Source: Polytrichum commune (lineage: Eukaryota; Streptophyta; Polytrichopsida; Polytrichales; Polytrichaceae). Taken from it: a DNA stretch of 39,644 bases. Numbering within the stretch: position 1 is the first letter of the stretch; every line of letters begins with the position of its first letter. Below the pieces are notes generated by a model that saw only the letters and a list, made by a program, of their open reading frames with translations, searched no databases and had not been told where the DNA came from. The position numbers were made by a program, and so were the translations under genes. The DNA is taken from positions 46,614,796 to 46,654,439 of the forward strand of contig OX485807.1 in NCBI GenBank assembly GCA_950295325.1, given 5' to 3'. Positions 1-12,151 of this stretch are shown piece after piece.

Positions 1-117
1 CCCACACTAGGATCACTTGGGCCCTCTCACCAACGGCGCCACAAGTCCCAGGTGTCACTCCGGGGTCCCCCTTGTGCCCATGGTGTTTCGGCCACTCCTC
101 ATGGAGAGGTGCGCGAC

Positions 118-700
118 ATCACCTATGCCCATGCCACCAACCAAATCCAAATAAAGGGTTAGTAATGTACACGAGGTGAATAACAACATAATCCAATTGT
201 TATCTATGTCACACAAACAATCACGGCATAACCATATATTTTGTATCAATGCAAACCCAATTCTATCATTGAGTATTATACATGTCCTTAGCCATTTGAA
301 ACTTGAGTGTCCAAAACTTGAGATAGTTTACATGCACTTCCCACAAGCTCACACACTTTACACTAATCCCCGAACTTAATTAGGGTAAACTGCCACTACG
401 CCTTGGAAAGGAGGCTCTCATGTCTCCTTCCTCTTAATATAGGATTAGGTAAACATCCTTGTCTGTAGATAATCATAAACTTGGTCATCTAGGGGGTGCA
501 TACATAGTTGAAATAAAATTGATGTGCATGTGTCACCCCTACATCAATACCTTTATATACAAAGTTTTCAGCCGTAATTTAAGGATATATGTACAACTTG
601 TAAGCATGTGGGTAGGTGTGACCAATATTGTGTGCAATTCCTGAGCTCGGTAGTCTAGTGTGAAAACAAGCTTGAGAAAACTTTGAAGATAAAATATGAA
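118..700 (-). repeat. Old dispersed repeat, copy A
   Basis: Read on the minus strand, this stretch aligns by eye, with many substitutions and small gaps, to 32450-33090 on the plus strand. The best part is about 120-330, where both copies share ACCTCGTGTA, then a run reading GGATTTGGTTGGTGGCATG, plus TTCAAATGGCTAA and TTGTGTGACAT. The match weakens toward 500-700. There are no clear terminal repeats and no recognisable protein, so the class is unknown. The bases before 118 do not match the other copy. Confidence 0.6.
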
Positions 701-1181
701 GCCAATTGTTTATGTGGATGACAAAAAATGTTTATTAGGATAGGGCACCTTATCGCCTTCAAGCCGGTCATTGCGAAATTTTTGATCACTACCTTCAAAC
801 CCCAAAATGCCATCCCCTCAATGCATTACATTGCATGAAATATGTGTATTTTTCTTTGTAACACATGCATCATGACATGTACGAAGGGCATTATGAATAA
901 GCAACTGTTGGGACATGCATGTTGAACCAACATTATGCCCTCCCCTCCAAAATGAGGATATTATACTTGACGATGGACAATTTCAACAAAGTAAGAAATG
1001 GAATATACTAGAAATGCTTTAGGTGAGGGTTTGCCCACCTTGCACAAAGTCGAAGAGTGCATTACAAAATGGAACTGAAAGGTAGAGGAAATGGAAGGCA
1101 TATGAAGAGCATTCTCTTATTTAAGATCAGAGAAAAGGAAGGACCCACCACAATGAAAGGGCCCCACCACCACCTTGCTCC
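701..1181. other. Intergenic, 5' flank of NDUFS1
   Basis: No gene is seen here. A TATA-like TTATTTAAG at 1117-1125 lies about 390 bases before the NDUFS1 start codon and could be part of its promoter, but nothing in the sequence fixes the transcription start. Confidence 0.4.
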
Positions 1182-1188
1182 GGGGGGG

Positions 1189-1229
<41 letters not shown>
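1182..1229 (+). repeat. Poly-G run followed by (GA)19 microsatellite
   Basis: A G run (1182-1191) passes directly into an uninterrupted GA dinucleotide repeat of about 38 bases. It sits 290-330 bases upstream of the NDUFS1 start codon, in the probable promoter or 5' untranslated region. GA/CT repeats are common near plant transcription starts and can bind GAGA-binding (BBR/BPC) proteins. That role is inferred here, not shown. Confidence 0.9.
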
Positions 1230-1231
<2 letters not shown>

Positions 1232-1435
1232 CAACGTCGTCAAGTTTTGTGTTGTTGTCGCGTTTCGCATCGTCCCTCCGGGGGCACACGCCGAACTCTG
1301 CGTCGCTATCTCCGCCACCTCCATGACCACCAGATGCATTGTGCCTCTGCGCACCGCTTCCTCTCCCTCTTCCCACTGCCATTCCACTCCCCGATCTCCG
1401 TTGAAAGTGTGCTCAAATTGAGCTTTGTTGCTCCC

Positions 1436-1443
1436 AAACCCTA
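1436..1443 (+). promoter_or_regulatory. Telo-box in NDUFS1 leader
   Basis: AAACCCTA lies 72-79 bases before the NDUFS1 start codon, and a related TTTTAGGGT follows at 1462-1470. Telo-boxes are frequent in promoters and leaders of plant genes for ribosomal and mitochondrial proteins. The ROMO1-like gene in this window has the same motif. Confidence 0.5.
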
Positions 1444-1514
1444 GCGTGCGCATATTGAAGATTTTAGGGTGAAGCTCGAAGTCGTGTTGGTTGATTTGGA
1501 GAGGGTAGGAGAGC

Positions 1515-4500
1515 ATGGGCTGCAGGGGGCGACAGACGGTGAAGCTGCTACAGGAGGTAGCGGCCACTCCCTTCGTGCGGAACAGCTTGGGGCGAATCGG
1601 AGGACTCGATGCATCGGCACCTGCAGCCTCGCAACTCCTGCGCCATCAGATCGCGGACAAGAATGGCGAGGGTGGGGCTGCCTCCCGCAGTTCCCTCGGA
1701 GGTGTGCGTCATGCGGCTACTAATGCAGCGGTGATTAGCCGGGTTAAGCCGGAGCGTGCGGACGTGGAGACCATTGAGGTCAGTGTGGATGGGCATCCCG
1801 TGCAGGTTCCTAAGGGCATGACAGTGCTGCAGGCGTGTGAGCTGGGTGGAGTCACCATTCCTAGGTTTTGCTATCACAGTCGGCTCTCTATTGCAGGGAA
1901 CTGTCGCATGTGCCTTGTTGAGGTGGAGAAGACGCCCAAGCCTGTGGCTTCCTGCGCCATGCCTGCTCTACCAGGTTCGACATTCCGATAATATGCTTGT
2001 ATTTGCATCTGTGATGTATAAGTGTCTCTAAAGCATAGACCCTCAGCACATAAGAGGGTGGCTTCCAAATTGACCTGATGTGAATTCTTGATTCCATTCG
2101 AGGGTCGTCACCTGTACATCATAATGACGGGTTCAATAAATTTTGACAGTTTAGAAAGATAGGCTTAACGGCGTGATTCCAGCATATTTTCCCCCTGTTG
2201 CAGGAAAATTGCGCTAAGGGATCACAATGTAGAATTATTATTCTGCATACCCTTTTTAGAATATTACGCATCACAGATTCCTGTAGATATTTTAAATGCA
2301 AATGTGAGGAGGTTTGTAAGAATTGGCCAAGGGAATGGCACTGAAGGAGGTGGTGGTTGGATCACTTTGCAGGTATGAAAATCAAGACAGATACTCCTCT
2401 GGCCAAGAAAGCAAGAGAGGGGGTGATGGAGTTTTTGTTGATGAATCACCCTCTGGATTGCCCAATATGTGATCAAGGTGGAGAGTGTGATCTGCAGGAC
2501 CAGTCCATGGTTTTTGGATCTGATCGGGGTCGCTTTACGGATACGAAAAGAGCAGTTCTTGACAAGAATCTTGGACCCCTTGTGAAGACCATCATGACTC
2601 GATGCATCCAGTGCACCAGGTTTGTTGCAGCTTTTGTGTGATTTGGCATCATGGTAGTATTTTTACCAATTCCCCTTAGCAGAAATCTGAGAGGTAGCAC
2701 AGAGGTTGAATGAAAGCCAGCTATTCATATGTTGAGATTCGATTTCAATTATGGCAGTGCATTTGTGGGAATAGTCAGCAATTTTTGTGAAAATCTTCAC
2801 TGGTGGTTAATTTCCTCTGTAGGAGGACTACATTTTGGTTGCAGTTTTATATAGCTTCTGCCTCATGTTAGTTGGAAGTTTTCATCCTGGAATGGGAACT
2901 GAATTGTTGAAGATGTTGTTGATGTAGGTGTGTGAGATTTGCAAAGGAAATCGCTGGTGTGGAGGATCTGGGTGTGCTAGGACGTGGAGGAAGTGAGGAG
3001 ATTGGAACTTATGTGGAGAATCTAATGACCAGTGAGTTGTCTGGCAATGTGATTGATGTGTGTCCTGTTGGAGCCCTGACATCCAAGCCATATGCATTCA
3101 CAGCAAGGAGCTGGGAGCTGAAAAGCACAGAAAGCATAGATGTCACAGATGCCGTGGGGTCAAACATTCAGATTAACAGCCGTGGACCTGAAGTGATGCG
3201 AATTCTTCCTCGTCTTAATGAGGTCCCTACAATACACTGTTGGATACTTTCTGGTGGGATAATTTAAGAGAATGGACTGCATTTGCTAGTGGTGAAAATA
3301 TCTGTAGTGGACAAAATAGATCATAGGAGATCTTAATTGGATTTTGGGCCTATATATCCAGATAGATATTTAAGAGAATGCTATAGGAGCTCACTCTTGT
3401 TTCACATATTGCACAGGACGTGAATGAGGAATGGATTGCAGACAAAGCAAGATTCAGTTATGATGGTCTGAAGCGGCAACGGTTGAGTGAGCCCATGATC
3501 CGTGGTGCAGATGGTCAGCTACAGACAGTGTCTTGGAAGGAAGCTCTGGAGGCTGTAGCAGAGGCTGCATATCAGGTGAAGCCAGAGGAAATGGCTGGCA
3601 TTGCTGGTAAACTGTCAGATGCAGAGTCCATGATAGCACTGAAGGATTTCCTAAACAAAATGGGTTGTGAGCGAATCTGGTGCGAAGGGGATGGAAGCTC
3701 AGTGGATGCAGACCTGAGGTCTCGGTTCTTGCTGAATACAGGCATTGCTCCCCTGGAGCAAGCAGATGTTTGCCTATTAATTGGAACTCAGGTAGATCCA
3801 CTTGCCAATGCAACTTGGATGTATCTATTCTTTGTTATTATTTCACTTGTTAGATGCTCCAAAGAGACATTTATATGTCAAAAGGTTTTACTGGTGTTAA
3901 TCACACAAATGCACTTTTGTCTGAAAGGATATGTGAGTTCTATTTCACAGAACCTTGGGGTAAGTAAATTTGTGCTGACACTGGCTTGGGGGTGAAGATC
4001 CGGTGGGAGGCACCCCTTGTGAATGCAAGACTGAGGAAAGCAGTGAGGAGCTCAAGGACAAAAGTTTTTTCTGTGGGTCCTGAAATGGACTTGACCTACC
4101 CTCACCAGCATCTGGGCATTGGCACAGAGACCATTTTGGAGATAGCTGAAGGACGACACCCCATTTGTGCAGAGTTGGCAACAGCTGAAAGACCGGTTAT
4201 TATTGTGGGTTCTAGTGTGCTGGAACGGTCAGACAAGGCGGCAGTCATGTCTGCAGTGGATATTATTGCAGAGCAAAGCAAAGTCATTCGAGAAGACTGG
4301 TTCGGAGCTAACGTCCTGCTTCTGAATGCTTCCCAAGCAGGAGCACGGGACCTGGGATTGGTGCCAGGTGCCAGGGCCAGCAAGAAAGAGATAAAATTCG
4401 TGTACCTTCTAGGCGCAGATGAACTTACTCCCGCAGATATTCCAGCTGATGCATTTGTTGTTTACCAAGGACATCATGGTGATCGGAGTGCTTACCGAGC

Positions 4501-4918
4501 CAATGTCATCCTTCCTGGAGCTGCTTACACAGAGAAGGAAGGAACATATGAGAACATGGAAGGGCGACCTCAACAGACCAGCCCAGCCGTGCCAACTGTA
4601 GGTGATGCCCGTGATGACTGGAAGATTATCCGTGCTCTTTCAGAAGTTGCAGGAGTGAGACTTCCATATGACACTGCAAATGGATTGAGAGCACGCATGC
4701 TGGCAGTTTCTCCTAACTTGCTGCGGGTTGATGAAGTGGAGCCTGCTGTAGGCTGGTCAGTTGATTCCAACATCCAATCGCCTCCCTGCATAGAACTGTC
4801 ACCCTTCTCCAAAGCAGTAGAGAATTACTATATGACAGATGCAATCTCCCGGGCTTCACGAACAATGGCACAATGCACTGCCACAATTGCCCACAAATCA
4901 GGTGCAGTAGCAGTGTAG
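1515..4918 (+). CDS. NDUFS1: Mitochondrial complex I 75-kDa iron-sulfur subunit, five exons
   Basis: Exons are 1515-1974, 2373-2619, 2928-3222, 3417-3791 and 3998-4918, all with GT-AG introns; joined they give 765 residues and end at TAG. Plant homologues are of similar length (about 740-750). The first 75 or so residues are Arg/Ala/Ser-rich, as expected of a mitochondrial presequence. The 2Fe-2S N1b ligands are Cys119, 130, 133 and 147. The N5 ligands are His179, Cys183, 186 and 192. The N4 ligands are Cys231, 234, 237 and 281. The molybdopterin-oxidoreductase-like domain follows, with the conserved GTQ-x-RWEAPL-type segment across the last junction. The subunit sits in the matrix arm and passes electrons from the FMN/N3 site toward ubiquinone. 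No frameshift or lost ligand is seen, so the gene looks functional. Acceptor 3997 is the least typical site, being preceded by a weak pyrimidine tract. Confidence 0.96.
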
Positions 4919-4943
4919 ACTCTCTTCAGAGAGTTTGAATTTT

Positions 4944-4949
4944 AATAAA
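4944..4949 (+). terminator. Polyadenylation signal of NDUFS1
   Basis: A canonical AATAAA lies 26 bases after the stop codon, followed by T-rich sequence, so it could direct 3'-end formation. Confidence 0.5.
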
Positions 4950-7728
4950 ATGTCATTTTTAGAAGCAATTTGAAATGTTTACATCTGTGTGATATTCAGT
5001 TTTTGAAAGCTTCAACAGTCCTACAAGCAGTGATTGATCTTTACTACCTAGTCTAACTTGGTGTAGGTTTGATGATTACTAGCAGCATATCTGTGCTTGG
5101 TTCAATCAAATTTTCATATTTCTATTGGAACGACAATAATTTATTTTCTGAATGTCCTATGGATGTTGATTGAGATGTGGACCATTTGATTGAAACAGAA
5201 ATTTTGAGTTCTGCTCTGAGGCCAAAAGTGTCCTTCGGCAGCACCTATGGTTGCACACAATATGCAGTTATCCATATTGAAATAAAGTTCTTTGAATATG
5301 CAATTCATTCTGGGCTTAAGTTTTCAAAATATTATCACTTGGAAGGGTCCCAGTTAGGAGACGCTGGGGTCCATGGGCGGGTCGGGCTAGGCGCAGCTCG
5401 GGGCTAGTAATGTCTGATTATTTGATCATTTTATGTTATCCTGATTTTTAAATTGAAACAAATGAAATTGTGTTTTGAACATTCTTCAAAGGTTTGGTAA
5501 GTTCATAAATATTTATGCTGTCGGAACAACTTTGTTGTAAATAGGTGCAAACTGTTTCGATTTGTGATCTCTGTGTCCTTATAAAACATCAAAAACAAGT
5601 GGAGACGAAGCCACATAAATTTGCGCGTCATGAATTTGCCAATGCTACACTTAATTGAACTATATACAAGGTTAAGTCGAAACGATAATTTTTTGCCATT
5701 CAGTCATTTCATTCATCCAGATTACAGCAAGTCAAACTTAAAAGCCACTAATCATATGTGATGACCAGCATCAATAATAGTGCTGGAATAAGGGTTTGGC
5801 CAACCACTCAACAAGGCATATGTCCATTTGTGTAAGGTGGACAATGCCCTCACTCAATACAAGGCCTATTTCCTGTAAATTTGTAAGGACGCATATTAAT
5901 GGAAAGAAATAAACAACATCTCACCATCATAAATAAACGATGAGAGTTCAAATGGAAAACGTTTAGCATACAAAAAATGTTCAACAGATTCAAATTCTAT
6001 TCCTGAAAGCAGTTTTATTTCGTAGTAACAAATTCGATCGCGGATACTATGATGTAGAATATGTATTTGATTCTAGCAGAGAGGTGGCCGAAATGTGTGG
6101 GTCCTGACCACTTCATGAATATGCTGAGCCGGAAGTACTTTATCTCTATTTCCCAAGCTCCAGATTTTGAGATCTATTCAATCCTGATAACATCCTCATT
6201 TGATTGGTAACACCTCAAATCCATAAATCATACTCAAACCAGGAGGATGCTAAGTGGGCTACAAACAAAGTATTTTGACTTCTGCCACATGACTTCTGAA
6301 CAGCAAGATCAGTTGCAGAATCAGTGGCGCTAAACTCAGAAAAAAACGAAGGAAGTGACATCCAATAAGTTGCACAAACGGCCAGCCAGCTACACAACTG
6401 TTATTAGGATTGTACACTCACAGAACAGGAAGTTTAGAGTTCACTTATCTTCACAGGGAGCACTAGACTCAACACCACTAGAGTAAAACTTGCAGTCTGT
6501 CCATATGCGAGTTCAAGGGCCGCGCAAACCAACATCCAACAGTAACCAATCGTCCTCCAGGAGGTTTATTCCAGCTCGGTATCACAAACTGGTTATCCTG
6601 GACACCACATTCTCCTCTGTAGGTGCATCTCGTAGAACCTGTAAGTCTGAGCGAAAGGATTTACATGAACAGAAGTAACTTTATGCTCATGGCAGATACT
6701 GCCTGAAAACAAGGTGTCCAGATCACTGGGGTCATTGAGTAATCCAATTAAAGAGACAGTAAGAGTCGAATACCTGTGCCTTCACTAGCAGGTGTTTAAC
6801 ATTGGGCTCCGAACACAAATATACATTAATTCAAACCACGGCGTGTTGCCACCCTGTTCTCACCGAACGCCATTATGTGTTGCCACCTTGCTCTCACAAC
6901 AGACTACAGTGTTTTGAGTAGCAATATTAGGTTACCTGATAAACACAGCCCTCGATCTTTCCTACTGGTTTAAGTTCCATGGAGCACAAAAAGATTCACG
7001 GGCAGAAAGAAAGGATTGAACAGGAATCGGTGAATGATATTTAAGACTGAATGAACTGCAAACTGTCGTGTGTCTCATCAAGCCCAATAAATCATTCTTG
7101 AAATTCCTATATGTCAATATCAGGCAGCCAATACAATTAACACGGAAGCTGTGCTCCACAATTCCATAAGTACACTCTGAAGTGCAAATGCATCCCAGAA
7201 GCTCCTCTGTCATGAACGGAGAAGGAATTTTCAGCATCCTTAAGCTCCGGTATAAAAACACGCAAGTGAATTCGATGGTCAGACAATCCAGACATGAACA
7301 CACGGATTCCCCTGATTGTCCACGGTCCTCTTGTGACAGCTCGCAACTGTACTGAAAAGTGAGAGGAAGAAACTCTGCTATTGTTTTTAAGTTCATTACA
7401 GTTGTGTTACAGGAATTAAGAACGAAATCCTGAGATCCAAGACGGACATCACGAATTTTCTCTTCAAGTACACCAACACTTGGAGGCCTCTCTCTACCAG
7501 CAAGCCCTTCGTTGCACACAAGGCATAGCAGCGCAAATAGATCATTGGGGTTTCTAAACCCTCCCAATCCATGTATGTTCGATGGCGACAAAACCACTGA
7601 CGCGCGTAGCTAAGTTGCAATCAAAGCTGCCAACAAACAAACAGCATTGCCGACTTCTCCTCCAGATCCAACATATCCGATGCGAGGGATGAAAACAGAA
7701 TCGACTACAAAAAGAGCAGCAGATAGCG
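4950..7728. other. Intergenic between convergent NDUFS1 and ROMO1 genes
   Basis: No supported gene is seen. There is a short GC-rich patch at about 5345-5407. A minus-strand open frame at 6962-7597 opens with GTG rather than ATG and shows no recognisable motif. The part adjacent to 7729 probably holds the ROMO1-like 3' untranslated region. Confidence 0.5.
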
Positions 7729-7953
7729 CTAGTAGTTTTTTCCGCAGTGTATCAAACTGCCAGCTCCTAGAAACAAGCCGAAGACGGCCGCACTCCCCAG
7801 TGTGGTTTGGCCCACATAGCGCACCTTGAGGATTCCGGGAATTTTGTACCTGAAGGCCTCGTAGGTGCCATAGACTGCCCCGATGGCGCCCCCCACGGCG
7901 CCCCCCACGCCCACCCCCGCCACCACGCGCGTCAGACAATCGTTCCTCGCCAT
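7729..7953 (-). CDS. ROMO1: ROMO1/Mgr2-like mitochondrial inner-membrane protein
   Basis: This is a complete 74-residue protein in one exon. In the family, yeast Mgr2 couples to the TIM23 translocase and gates lateral release of preproteins, and animal ROMO1 modulates reactive oxygen and cristae shape. The first helix (about residues 8-30) is a glycine ladder of GxxxG type (GVGVGGAVGGAIGAVYGT). A basic loop with FRYK and KVRY follows, then a second helix (about 49-68) and a Cys70-containing tail; Cys6 is near the N-terminus. The length matches the family (about 75-80). I chose the ATG at 7951-7953, giving MARNDC, over an in-frame ATG 17 codons upstream because plant members begin at this point. 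The upstream leader is G/C-rich with a telo-box. Confidence 0.9.
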   Translation of the reverse strand: MARNDCLTRVVAGVGVGGAVGGAIGAVYGTYEAFRYKIPGILKVRYVGQTTLGSAAVFGLFLGAGSLIHCGKNY

Positions 7954-8034
7954 CTCGTCTCCAGCGATGGAATGCGATGCAAGGCGAGGCAGGATCTCTC
8001 GCACCCTGGCGCCGAGACAACTGAGCGTCGCGCC

Positions 8035-8043
8035 AAACCCTAA
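8035..8043 (-). promoter_or_regulatory. Telo-box in ROMO1-like leader
   Basis: AAACCCTAA on the plus strand (TTAGGGTTT on the coding strand) lies about 82-90 bases upstream of the start codon, next to a CT-rich stretch at 8044-8070. The position is similar to the telo-box in the NDUFS1 leader. Confidence 0.5.
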
Positions 8044-8254
8044 TTCTCCTTCCTTCCTTCTCCTTCTTTGTTGTTGTCATAAGTTGAGAGTCTTGTCTTT
8101 ACCGTGGTCATTCCCTCCCTCCCACCATATCCTCAGCAACCCAACAACACGAACAGCACCTCCACCACCGCCACCACATCTCCATCCACCGCCACTTTAC
8201 ATTACCGGGAGCGGACGCATAACGTGTATCACCACCACATCGCCCTCCACACTA

Positions 8255-8328
8255 CACTGTTTTGTCTACTTAAGCGGTGTGTGGGTTACCATCTCCGCAT
8301 CTTAACACACTAATTACACAAAATAGTG
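8255..8328. mobile_element. Short MITE of the CACTGTTTTGT family, TA duplication
   Basis: The left end is CACTGTTTTGTCTACTTA. The right end, reversed, is CACTATTTTGTGTAATTAG. It is flanked by TA on both sides, as for Tc1/mariner-type elements. At only 74 bp it is an internally deleted relative of the 204-bp copy at 10973. It sits about 300 bp upstream of the ROMO1-like start codon, so it may lie in that promoter. Confidence 0.65.
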
Positions 8329-10173
8329 TAGTCAAGGGGCACCAAAATGAAGAGAAGATTTTGTGGTAACAATGTAGTGGGTACCTTACCCTCATCAAAC
8401 CTTTTTATTATTATTAGAAAGTGCTCTCTCATAACACGTCATGCCTTGTATTTAACTTTACATGATTACCTTATTGCTATTTCCACACATACATTATTAT
8501 CTTACACACTTGGAGTAAATAAAATTTACATATAAGATAGCAATTGGTATGGTCGAGTGGTGCCTCTACCGCTATATTTTTGAACCCCCTACATGTAAGT
8601 ACTACTCCACAACCTCCTCCACCCACATTTTTGAGGCAGGAATTGAAGGGAGATGTGGTGATGGTAGTGGTGCCCTAATTTCATTTTTTTTTTGGTTCAT
8701 ACTTGAGGGAGTGACCTCAAACGCGCACCTCCAAATGTTTTATTAATTATATTGCATCGTTGATGTGGTAAATTGCATGATTAATAAGAAAAATTAATTG
8801 AAGAAAATAACTTGCAATACAAACAAAAAAATTACACTTATGTAGTATCATATGTGATTACTATGATATTTCAAAGTTGCACAAATGACTACTTTTTTAC
8901 ATTTTACCTTTTTTTGGAGGGGGGTAAATGACTATTGATTTCCCAAATAAAGTCATCAAGGAGTGTACCCTTTTACAAAAGTCATCATGTTACTATTCAA
9001 GGATTCAAATACTTCATCATAAGGAACCCACAAGCATTAGGTGTACCTTCAACATTGTAATGGAAATGCACTCAAGACTCATTTGAACACCTATCTATTC
9101 ACAAATTAAGTGACATGAGTTCTTCTTTGATGATAGATTTTGGTTTTTCCAGGTGGAGCACATTGTAGATGTACAGTAATTGATTTTCCAATCTAAAGTG
9201 GTCAAGGAGTGTAGAGACATCATGCTCTTGAATACCCAAGGTTTCAACCACTTTATTATCAATATCCCTACATATATTCCTTGATGCGTGTAAGGCTTTT
9301 AATTGGGAGTGGGGGGGAATGGGGTGCCAATTTTTTATTTAAAATAAAAATGAAGCATAAATTGAATTAAGGTAGATGAGGCTAATGTGGACACCTCCAA
9401 CTTTGTGGAATCATCTAGCCGATGAATTCAAGCATTAGAAGCTAAAGCAAGCTAGTAATTATGAATCATGACCAAAGAATTTGAAATCGTTGAAATCGGA
9501 GGTGAGGAAGGTGTTGTTCTAGGCTCTTGAACCAAAGATTCATTGCTTCCCAATCTAGTGTTATAGGCGGAAGCTATTTTATGGTTCAATGCTATGTTAA
9601 TGGATGACATCATTAGCAAATTCTACATTGATCATTTGCTAATGAAATCCAAATTTAATGCCAATATTGGTTGTCTCATGTCTCTAAAGTGGTCACATGT
9701 AAGATAAAATGTTGCCAAATTGGCTTTTGATTATAAAACACCCAAAGTACAAGTCAGTCGGCATCTCACAACCACATGCCACCTCCTAATTTGCCCACTT
9801 TGCCCACAAAAATCAAGCATGTCATAGCTCAATGGATAGCACTCCTAATTATGGATGATGTTGGTGTAGTTTGGTTTTTATGACAGTGACTAATCCAAAT
9901 ATCATAACGGTGGTGACTAAATCACCATGTGTTTCTCACCCACCGGACTAGAGCAACTATATTGCCAAATAGGAGCCAAAAATAGGTGTCCAATTAAGGA
10001 AGCTAACCAAATTAGTCTCATCTACCTTAAGAGGGATTAGGATGGGGCTAGGAAAGTTGGGGAAATGTTAAGTCAACTCCTACTTTAATGTGATTAGATG
10101 TTTTGTTATTCCTTCCTTGATTCATCTCCCTTATTGCATTTCTATAGATATATTGTACCCCCAAAAAGCAAGG
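8329..10173. other. Gene-free AT-rich DNA
   Basis: Only short open frames and homopolymer runs are seen. A tRNA A-box-like string near 9833 has no matching B-box downstream. No coding region or transposon ends could be supported. Confidence 0.5.
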
Positions 10174-10435
10174 CAGACGATATTCTACCCCCTACGAGCT
10201 TTTCTAGGGGAGCCTGACATGTCAAAATGTGCATGGTTGCGAAGAAAGCCCCTACCCAATTGGTGATGTCAAGGACAAGGAGCCTCGAGGGTCGGGACCC
10301 TTGACAGGCACGACGTTCTTCATCCTCGCTTCACCGGTCACGCCGGTCGCCTCTACGTTGGGGCAACTGTTTTTTTTTCCCACTTGACCTATGAGGTCCC
10401 TGGAAAAACCTCATAGGGGGTAGGATATTGTCTTC
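10174..10435. mobile_element. MITE with about 40-bp terminal inverted repeats, MULE-like
   Basis: The left end AGACGATATTCTACCCCCTA and the reversed right end AGACAATATCCTACCCCCTA match nearly throughout. The similarity runs on through a GAG-TTTT-C-AGGG stretch to about 40 bases. Imperfect direct repeats flank it (AAAAAGCAAGG before, CAAAAGGCAAGG after), long enough for the 9-11-bp duplications typical of Mutator-like elements. The interior is GC-rich with a small hairpin (GGGTCGGGACCC) and has no coding capacity. Confidence 0.6.
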
Positions 10436-10439
10436 CAAA

Positions 10440-10970
10440 AGGCAAGGTCTCCTAACATGATGTGTACATTTTGTCTAGGTTTCGTATATTGGCCTATTTC
10501 TTTTTAGAGACATTTCATGTCAATTCACCATTTCCAAATTTGTATCATTCCCTACCTTTATTTCTTTTGCTCTATAGAGCGAATTTGTGAAATTAAAGGC
10601 AATCTTCAAAATCGGTCATAAGTTGTTATGTTAATTGCCAAACTCTGAGGGGTCACATCAAAGGCTTTTACCCACTGATCTCAAAGCAGCTTCTGGACTG
10701 TAGTTATTCTCCTTGAATATTCTTGGCGATGAAATTTCCATTTGTATTGTGTATAACTTAATACCACTTAAATAAATTGAATAAAACCTAAGTGACGGAC
10801 ATATTTAGAACGATTGATTATCTAATTAAGCCGATAGACATTGCTTTCAAGTAGACCATCCAGCCTTAAACCAAGCTTGAGCATCCTCTAAATTAGTTGT
10901 ACGTGCTGCTTGAACCAGTGCTACAAGGTGTTTGAAGGACCTAATTGAACAAGACTTTTTATCTGTAAAG
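10440..10970. other. Gene-free DNA between two MITEs
   Basis: AT-rich; nothing recognisable was seen on either strand. Confidence 0.4.
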
Positions 10971-10972
10971 TA

Positions 10973-11176
10973 CACTGTTTTGTCTAATTAGTGTGGGTTA
11001 CCATTCGGAGATACATGTTACTATAACTTTTTACCAACCTATCATTTTTAATCAACTGTGTTATTCATGTTCTATGGTGTGGATACTAACCACTTATGTT
11101 ATTTGGGTGCTCTCAGTAAAATATGATAGCAACACATAACTCTGAATAGTAACCGCACTAATTAGACAAAACAGTG
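10973..11176. mobile_element. MITE of the CACTGTTTTGT family, 204 bp
   Basis: Both ends read CACTGTTTTGTCTAATTAG when oriented inward, and the inverted match continues with small changes for about 60 bases (GTGTGGGTTACCATTC against GTGCGGTTACTATTC, and beyond). TA lies outside each end. It is a non-autonomous, probably mariner-like element of the same family as 8255-8328 and has no transposase. Confidence 0.75.
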
Positions 11177-11178
11177 TA

Positions 11179-12151
11179 GTCATGGTGGATAAGTCTACTC
11201 CACAAAAGGTTGTCTGGAGAATAGCAAACCCATGTGTATTTCTCACCCACAGTGGAATCTGGTCAATCCTGTAGAATTCACTACATACGATACATCCCTT
11301 GTTCTTACTCCACAAATATAATCATTTCCATGTCTTTCATGATTCTCATCACAGTGAGTTGCAGCTAAATGCTTGGTTCTCTTAGATACCCACAGAGGAT
11401 CTACAAGATAGCTGTAGACAAAGACACAGATTCTACAAAAACTTCACATTCCTGCTGCACCCGGTGTCATTGAAGTTTATAACATTGAAGGCATTGTACA
11501 TGTGAGTTTCCCCCAAACCTGGGCAATCTGCACCTTTCCACCTCATGTTCATCATTGATCTTCTGATCCCAAATGCCAACCACCTGCTTGGGGCTACACA
11601 AGTAGCAGTCTCATCATCTCAATTTCAATCATCTCCCTGCAAACCGTCGAAAACAGCACAGCTACTTGCTTCCACCACAGACAAGCTGGCTTTTACTCGA
11701 CTGTGATTCAATACTTTAGGCAAAACACCAACGAAGAAATTATCACCCCTTCTCATAAACTGCTTGGCCTCCCAAAGATGCATGTTGCTCGGTTTTCTTC
11801 AGCATTAGTTCAGAGGAGACATTGTGCTGCCTACAGGGGAGACTCAAATCTTGAATTTTAATGACAACCAAATTTATGATGATGCATGAGAATTGAAGGT
11901 TTGCCAACTATGAGTTGTGCAGAATCCATCAGCAGGAGTGAGACAGAATACTTGTGAGACATGACGTATAATTATGAGAGCTTCAGCAGGTTTTGCATAC
12001 TGGGAAAGGAAGATGCTGGGATTGCTGGAAAAATAGGTCATTAACCAAAATAGCTGATACGCGCTCTTCAAGCAGCTACTGACCCATTCAACCTGCTACT
12101 GCTGTTGCTGTCCGCTACTGGATCGAGACAATTGGCCAACCATTCAACCAA
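11179..12151. other. 3' flank of the 12152-13696 gene
   Basis: No open frame with recognisable features. It is less AT-rich than the surrounding DNA. The part near 12151 is likely 3' untranslated sequence of the minus-strand gene, but I see no good AATAAA on that strand. Confidence 0.35.

Noticed and set aside
1057-1567. Overlapping frames with Arg/Glu or Ser/Leu runs
   Set aside because: They are translations of the GA microsatellite and of the NDUFS1 leader.
6962-7597. A 211-codon minus-strand open frame
   Set aside because: It opens with GTG, not ATG, has no recognisable domain, and lies in the probable 3' region of the ROMO1-like gene.
9826-9870. tRNA- or SINE-like A-box (TAGCTCAATGG)
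   Set aside because: No B-box or cloverleaf can be formed downstream.
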